From contig CALLKA010000103.1 in the NCBI GenBank assembly GCA_938008665.1, positions 1-10,581 of the forward strand: a stretch of 10,581 nucleotides of DNA, given 5' to 3'. The notes beneath the pieces were generated by a model. It was not told the DNA's origin. It did no database searches and saw nothing but the letters and a program-made list of their open reading frames with translations. This DNA comes from an uncultured Bacteroidota bacterium (GTDB lineage Bacteria > Bacteroidota > Bacteroidia > Chitinophagales > Chitinophagaceae). Every line of letters begins with the position of its first letter. The first letter of the stretch is position 1. A program made the translations under genes and the position numbers. Positions 8,231 to 10,581 of the stretch are shown piece by piece.

Positions 8231-8263
8231 CACGTGTAATTTTATATATAAATGTACGTGTAA
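8231..8263. promoter_or_regulatory. Putative operator/promoter of the toxin-antitoxin operon
   Basis: Two copies of ACGTGTAA (8232-8239 and 8256-8263) are spaced 24 bp start to start. CACGT (8231-8235) and ACGTG (8256-8260) also form an inverted pair around a perfect 12-bp palindrome, TTTATATATAAA (8241-8252). On the minus strand, TACATTTA (8249-8256) resembles the -7 element TAnnTTTG and would drive the antitoxin gene from about 20 nt upstream. Repeats overlapping the promoter next to an RHH antitoxin are the expected layout of an autoregulatory operator. The binding itself is inferred. Confidence 0.5.
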
Positions 8264-8322
8264 ATAGATAACTAATAAAAAATAAATGCTGGGATAAATC
8301 CTTTAGAATCCTTTCTAGGAAG

Positions 8323-8330
8323 TATATTTG
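8323..8330 (+). promoter_or_regulatory. -7 element (TAnnTTTG) of the trmB promoter
   Basis: TATATTTG matches the Bacteroidota -7 consensus TAnnTTTG exactly. The trmB ATG begins at 8335, only 4 nt after the element, so transcription should start at or within about 2 nt of the start codon. The -33 region holds only a weak match (TTTAG at 8302-8306). Confidence 0.6.
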
Positions 8331-8334
8331 TGGC

Positions 8335-9159
8335 ATGGGGCAGAAAAAATTAATCAAGTTTGCAGCGATCAAGGAATACGAGAATGTGTTGGAATACCCC
8401 CAAGGCATGCCAGGCAAATGGAATTCGTTTTTTGAAAACCTAGCCACAGGCCCCTACCCAATTTCATTGGATAATCTAGCGGTTGTTAAAAGTGATACGC
8501 CTACACAAACACCAGTCAAACCGCTTACATTGGAGCTGGCTTGTGGTCGTGGCGAATACGCAGTAGGACTAGCACGCATGTTTCCAGATCAAAATTTTTT
8601 GGGACTGGATGTCAAAGGAAATCGTATTTGGAAAGGTGCCAGTATTGCTAATAAAGAGGGAATTAAAAATGTAGCTTTTGTAAGAACGCAAATTGAACAA
8701 GCCATTCAATATTTTTCAAAGGAGGAGGTAACTGAAATTTGGATCACATTCCCCGATCCACAATTAAGATTGTCCAAAGCAAAAAAGCGTTTAACACATC
8801 CGCAATTTTTAAGGTTGTATCAGCAATTTTTAAAACCCGGGGGATCAGTGCATTTAAAAACAGATAGCCCTAACCTATTTGAATTTACCATGGCAGTGAT
8901 AAAGTTATTTGACTTAACCTTAGTAAAGCAAAGTGAAGATATATATGGGGAACCGCATATAGATTCAAGATGTGCTATCAAAACTTATTATGAAGGTTTA
9001 AATATAGCCGGGAGCAATCGAATCCATTATATTGAATTTAAGATTGATAAGGAATTACCCAAAGCCAAGGATGAGCAACTAAAGGAAATTATTGCTGAAT
9101 TTGAAGTTACTGAAACCCATGATGCGAAAAGGGAAAGAGGGATAAAGCCAATAAATTGA
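8335..9159 (+). CDS. trmB: tRNA (guanine-N7-)-methyltransferase TrmB
   Basis: SAM-dependent enzyme that forms m7G at position 46 of tRNA variable loops. The 274-aa protein has the class I methyltransferase motif I 'LELACGRGEYAVGLA' (66-80), the motif II acidic residue in 'FLGLDVKGNRIWKGA' (88-102), the family signature 'WITFPDPQLRLSKAKKRL' (136-153) with the FPDP core, and 'HLKTDSPNLFEFT' (173-185) near the C-terminal substrate region. The start is supported by 'MGQKKLIKFAAIKEYENV', which matches the usual N-terminus of Bacteroidota TrmB. An extra segment with 'GKWNSFF' (27-33) and a Thr/Pro-rich stretch (about 53-64) lies before the SAM motif, making it somewhat longer than the E. coli enzyme. 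No Shine-Dalgarno sequence is visible. It is divergent from the toxin-antitoxin operon and may be co-transcribed with the two small genes that follow (65-nt gap). Confidence 0.95.
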   Translation: MGQKKLIKFAAIKEYENVLEYPQGMPGKWNSFFENLATGPYPISLDNLAVVKSDTPTQTPVKPLTLELACGRGEYAVGLARMFPDQNFLGLDVKGNRIWKGASIANKEGIKNVAFVRTQIEQAIQYFSKEEVTEIWITFPDPQLRLSKAKKRLTHPQFLRLYQQFLKPGGSVHLKTDSPNLFEFTMAVIKLFDLTLVKQSEDIYGEPHIDSRCAIKTYYEGLNIAGSNRIHYIEFKIDKELPKAKDEQLKEIIAEFEVTETHDAKRERGIKPIN

Positions 9160-9224
9160 TTTAGGGCAAACAAAAAAGTCCTTTAGCTGTTATAAGCGTT
9201 AAGGAACTACCGAAAATTAAAAAA

Positions 9225-9440
9225 ATGATTGAAGGAATACAATATTATAAGGACCCAGACGGGAAATGGGTATTTACAGCAGCTTACCACAAGGAAAGAG
9301 GTTATTGTTGTGGTAATGCCTGCAGACATTGTCCTTATCAATATGAAGCAGTTCCAGAACCAGTTAAAACGAGGTTATTACTTATAAAAGAATTAAGTAA
9401 AATTAAAAGTCCCAATGCAATACACGGCAAAGACGAATGA
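9225..9440 (+). CDS. Small Cys-rich DUF5522 family protein
   Basis: A 71-aa cytoplasmic protein whose core 'FTAAYHKERGYCCGNACRHC' (17-36), followed by 'PY', matches the DUF5522 family, which is common in Bacteroidota. Four cysteines (C28, C29, C33, C36) plus H35 form a compact CC-x3-C-x2-C cluster, a plausible zinc or iron-sulfur site. No function is known to me. Its last 26 nt overlap the start of the alkyltransferase-like gene in another frame, so translation of the two is probably coupled. It follows trmB by 65 nt with no obvious promoter between them. Confidence 0.85.
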   Translation: MIEGIQYYKDPDGKWVFTAAYHKERGYCCGNACRHCPYQYEAVPEPVKTRLLLIKELSKIKSPNAIHGKDE

Positions 9441-9759
9441 TTTTTTTCAAAACGTATTTGATGTTGTACGCCTTATTCCCAAAGGCAGGGTTACCAGCTA
9501 TGGTGCCATTGCAAAGTATTTAGGGACTGGGGGGAGTTCCCGAATGGTGGGATGGGCCATGAATGCATCTCATCATGTAAAACCAAAAGTCCCTGCACAT
9601 CGTGTTGTAAATAGAAACGGCATGCTCACCGGGAAAGCGCATTTTGAAACGCCTACTAAAATGCAAGAACTCTTAGCCAAAGAAAAAATAAAAGTCAAGA
9701 ACGACACCGTCCTTAACTTTGAAAAACTATTCTGGGACCCAATGATTGAATTGGATTAA
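9415..9759 (+). CDS. Alkyltransferase-like protein (MGMT family, catalytic Cys replaced by Ala)
   Basis: A 114-aa homologue of the DNA-binding domain of O6-methylguanine-DNA methyltransferase. It keeps the helix-turn-helix features: 'FFQNVFDVVRLIPKGRVTSY' (10-29), with Y29 as the base-flipping Tyr, and 'SSRMVGWAMNAS' (41-52), with R43 as the Arg finger. 'VPAHRVVNRNGML' (59-71) sits where active enzymes have P-C-H-R. Here the motif is P-A-H-R (A61), so the protein cannot accept an alkyl group. Proteins of this type (ATL) bind alkylated guanine and flag it for nucleotide excision repair; that role is inferred by homology. The ATG at 9415 leaves only about 9 residues before the conserved domain, and no better start is apparent. 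It ends 2 nt from the stop of the convergent EGF-like gene. Confidence 0.9.
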   Translation: MQYTAKTNDFFQNVFDVVRLIPKGRVTSYGAIAKYLGTGGSSRMVGWAMNASHHVKPKVPAHRVVNRNGMLTGKAHFETPTKMQELLAKEKIKVKNDTVLNFEKLFWDPMIELD

Positions 9760-9780
9760 TGCTATTTCATTGAATTAATC
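9754..9780. terminator. Possible bidirectional hairpin at a convergent gene junction
   Basis: GATTAAT (9754-9760) and ATTAATC (9774-9780) are a perfect 7-bp inverted repeat with a 13-nt loop. It spans the two facing stop codons of the ATL gene and the EGF-like gene. The stem is almost all A/T and no clear U-tract follows, so terminator function is weakly supported. Confidence 0.2.
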
Positions 9781-10463
9781 ATTAACTCATCTAGAATTGC
9801 TTTCCCCGTATTTACCCAGATATTTTTAAAAGTAGCAGTTTTTATAATATTATTTTGAAATTTATTTTTATCTAAATTATCTGCATAAGCAATAGGTGAA
9901 TCTACGCGGTCGGGGCATAATTGTTCGCCTCCACCAGGACAACTTGCATCAGCAAGTTGTACGCAGCAATCACCACAAAAATTAATAGTACATAAGCAAA
10001 CTGCTCCACTGAAATAACTTGTACAAGTACCCGCATTTTTACAAGGATTAATTTCACAATAATTTCTAAAAGTTGTAAAAGTGATAATTTGCGAATAAGC
10101 ATATTCTCCTTTGCTATTTTTAGCATAGGCACGATATTTATAGGTTGTATTGGATGCAAAGTCATTCAAAGTTGTCTGGAAATTAGCAGTGCCGCCGGAG
10201 ACCATAACCTTTCTTCCATATGAAATATTTGGTGATTGCGCATCTGAATTCAATAAAATCACAAAGCCATTTTCAACTATACTTAATTTTGAATCATTAA
10301 TCTTTATGCTGCCATACAAAGTCGCGGAACTATTATCCTCATAAGGAACATTTTCTGAAAATAAAGTTGGTAAACGTTTACCCTTTATCACTGTGCCAAT
10401 CGGAATCACTTGCGCGTTAGAATAAATTGAAAATAATAGAAATAGGTAAATAATTTTATGCAT
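9762..10463 (-). CDS. Secreted protein with FnIII-like and EGF-like segments, unknown function
   Basis: A 233-aa exported protein with a signal peptide ending near 'YSNAQ' (residue 18). Residues about 45-131 look like a fibronectin type III-like fold, ending in 'TTYKYRAYAKNSKGEYAYSQ' (106-125) and 'TFTT'. A Cys-rich segment follows, C136-x4-C141-x5-C147-x8-C156-x-C158, which is the EGF-like spacing for the first five cysteines ('NPCKNAGTCTS'). It continues with a dense C163/C166/C167 cluster and C175/C183, unlike a standard EGF sixth-cysteine loop. The tail (about 184-233) has no recognised domain and no sorting signal. The start lies 3 nt after the stop of the upstream partial gene, so the two are probably one transcript, and a role tied to that gene's surface or fibre-like product is an inference. 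EGF-like modules are uncommon in bacteria but are known in secreted Bacteroidota proteins. Confidence 0.8.
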   Translation of the reverse strand: MHKIIYLFLLFSIYSNAQVIPIGTVIKGKRLPTLFSENVPYEDNSSATLYGSIKINDSKLSIVENGFVILLNSDAQSPNISYGRKVMVSGGTANFQTTLNDFASNTTYKYRAYAKNSKGEYAYSQIITFTTFRNYCEINPCKNAGTCTSYFSGAVCLCTINFCGDCCVQLADASCPGGGEQLCPDRVDSPIAYADNLDKNKFQNNIIKTATFKNIWVNTGKAILDELMINSMK

Positions 10464-10466
10464 TTT

Positions 10467-10581
10467 TTAAAAATTTTGTAAACAAGATCCATAATAATGA
10501 GTCCCGTCATATATTAAAGTAATTAAATCAATTGCATTAGCAGCCGTAGTGATCGTTGGCACTGCAGCATCTGACCATTTC
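10467..10581 (-). CDS. C-terminal fragment of a phage-tail-fibre-like structural protein (enters from the right edge)
   Basis: Only the last 37 residues and the TAA stop (10467-10469) are in the window; the frame is open to the edge. The visible end contains 'VPTITTAANAIDLITLIYDG' followed by 'THYYGS' and a final 'QNF'. This resembles the conserved C-terminal strand pair (PT.TT.AN..D..T..YDG..YYG) of tail-fibre or tail-collar-like and related repeat-rich surface proteins in Bacteroidota and their phages. The stop is 3 nt before the ATG of the EGF-like gene, indicating co-transcription. Identity rests on a short segment only. Confidence 0.6.
   Translation of the reverse strand, partial: KWSDAAVPTITTAANAIDLITLIYDGTHYYGSCLQNF

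Noticed and set aside
8229..8447. In-frame upstream extension of the antitoxin (73 extra residues)
   Set aside because: It crosses the trmB promoter and first ~110 bases on the opposite strand, and it lacks similarity to RHH antitoxins. The family N-terminus begins at the Met at 8228.
9177..9208. Imperfect inverted repeat (AGTCCTT ... AAGGAACT) after trmB as a terminator
   Set aside because: Only about 5 continuous base pairs with a long loop and no T-tract on the plus strand; too weak to call.
9415..9759. Annotating the MGMT-family gene as an active ogt/methyltransferase
   Set aside because: The essential Cys of PCHR is Ala61, so the acceptor residue is missing.
9902..10165. 87-codon alternative frame inside the EGF-like gene
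   Set aside because: The main frame has a signal peptide and a structured Cys pattern; the alternative shows no recognisable features.
1..10581. CRISPR array, tRNA/rRNA genes, IS elements or attachment sites
   Set aside because: No regularly spaced repeats, no cloverleaf-like tRNA ends, no transposase, and no long terminal inverted repeats were seen while reading both strands.

Overview
The window looks like chromosomal DNA of a low-GC Bacteroidota bacterium, probably of the Chitinophagaceae. The evidence is the TAnnTTTG-type promoter element before trmB, the absence of Shine-Dalgarno sequences before the starts, signal peptides ending in '-AQ', and families typical of that phylum (DUF5107-TPR, DUF5522, the DUF6364/PIN_3 toxin-antitoxin pair, PF05426 lyase). 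The family placement rests mainly on the N-terminus of TrmB and is an inference.

Region 1 (22-7451, minus strand, transcribed right to left) is a four-gene set of exported proteins for carbohydrate processing. In order of transcription they are a 1059-aa DUF5107-TPR protein, a 438-aa secreted beta-propeller-like protein of unknown function, a PF05426 'alginate lyase' family polysaccharide lyase, and a type I (Cys-type) sulfatase of the iduronate-2-sulfatase kind. The last three are separated by only 16-19 nt. The DUF5107-TPR gene is separated from them by 114 nt that hold a weak hairpin and a candidate promoter. A lyase beside an iduronate-2-sulfatase-like enzyme suggests a sulfated, uronic-acid-containing polysaccharide as substrate. 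No SusC/SusD pair, regulator or other glycosidase is in view, and the locus may continue past base 1.

Region 2 (7543-8228, minus strand) is a toxin-antitoxin module: a DUF6364-type ribbon-helix-helix antitoxin followed by a PIN_3 (VapC-like) toxin, joined by an ATGA stop/start overlap. A direct/inverted repeat just upstream of the antitoxin is the likely autoregulatory operator.

Region 3 (8335-9759, plus strand) is a housekeeping run: trmB (tRNA m7G46 methyltransferase), a 71-aa Cys-rich DUF5522 protein, and a 114-aa alkyltransferase-like protein whose catalytic Cys is replaced by Ala. The last two overlap by 26 nt. The trmB promoter element ends 4 nt before its ATG, so the mRNA is probably leaderless.

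Region 4 (9762-10581, minus strand) holds a secreted FnIII/EGF-like protein. Its start lies 3 nt after the stop of a gene that enters from the right edge; the visible C-terminus of that gene resembles phage-tail-fibre or tail-collar-like structural proteins. The two are probably co-transcribed.

No stretch longer than 300 bases lacks a gene. I saw no rRNA, tRNA, CRISPR array, insertion sequence or attachment site. The most unusual items are the DUF5107-led sulfated-uronan cassette, the pseudo-MGMT/DUF5522 overlapping pair, and the tail-fibre-like/EGF-like pair at the right edge.
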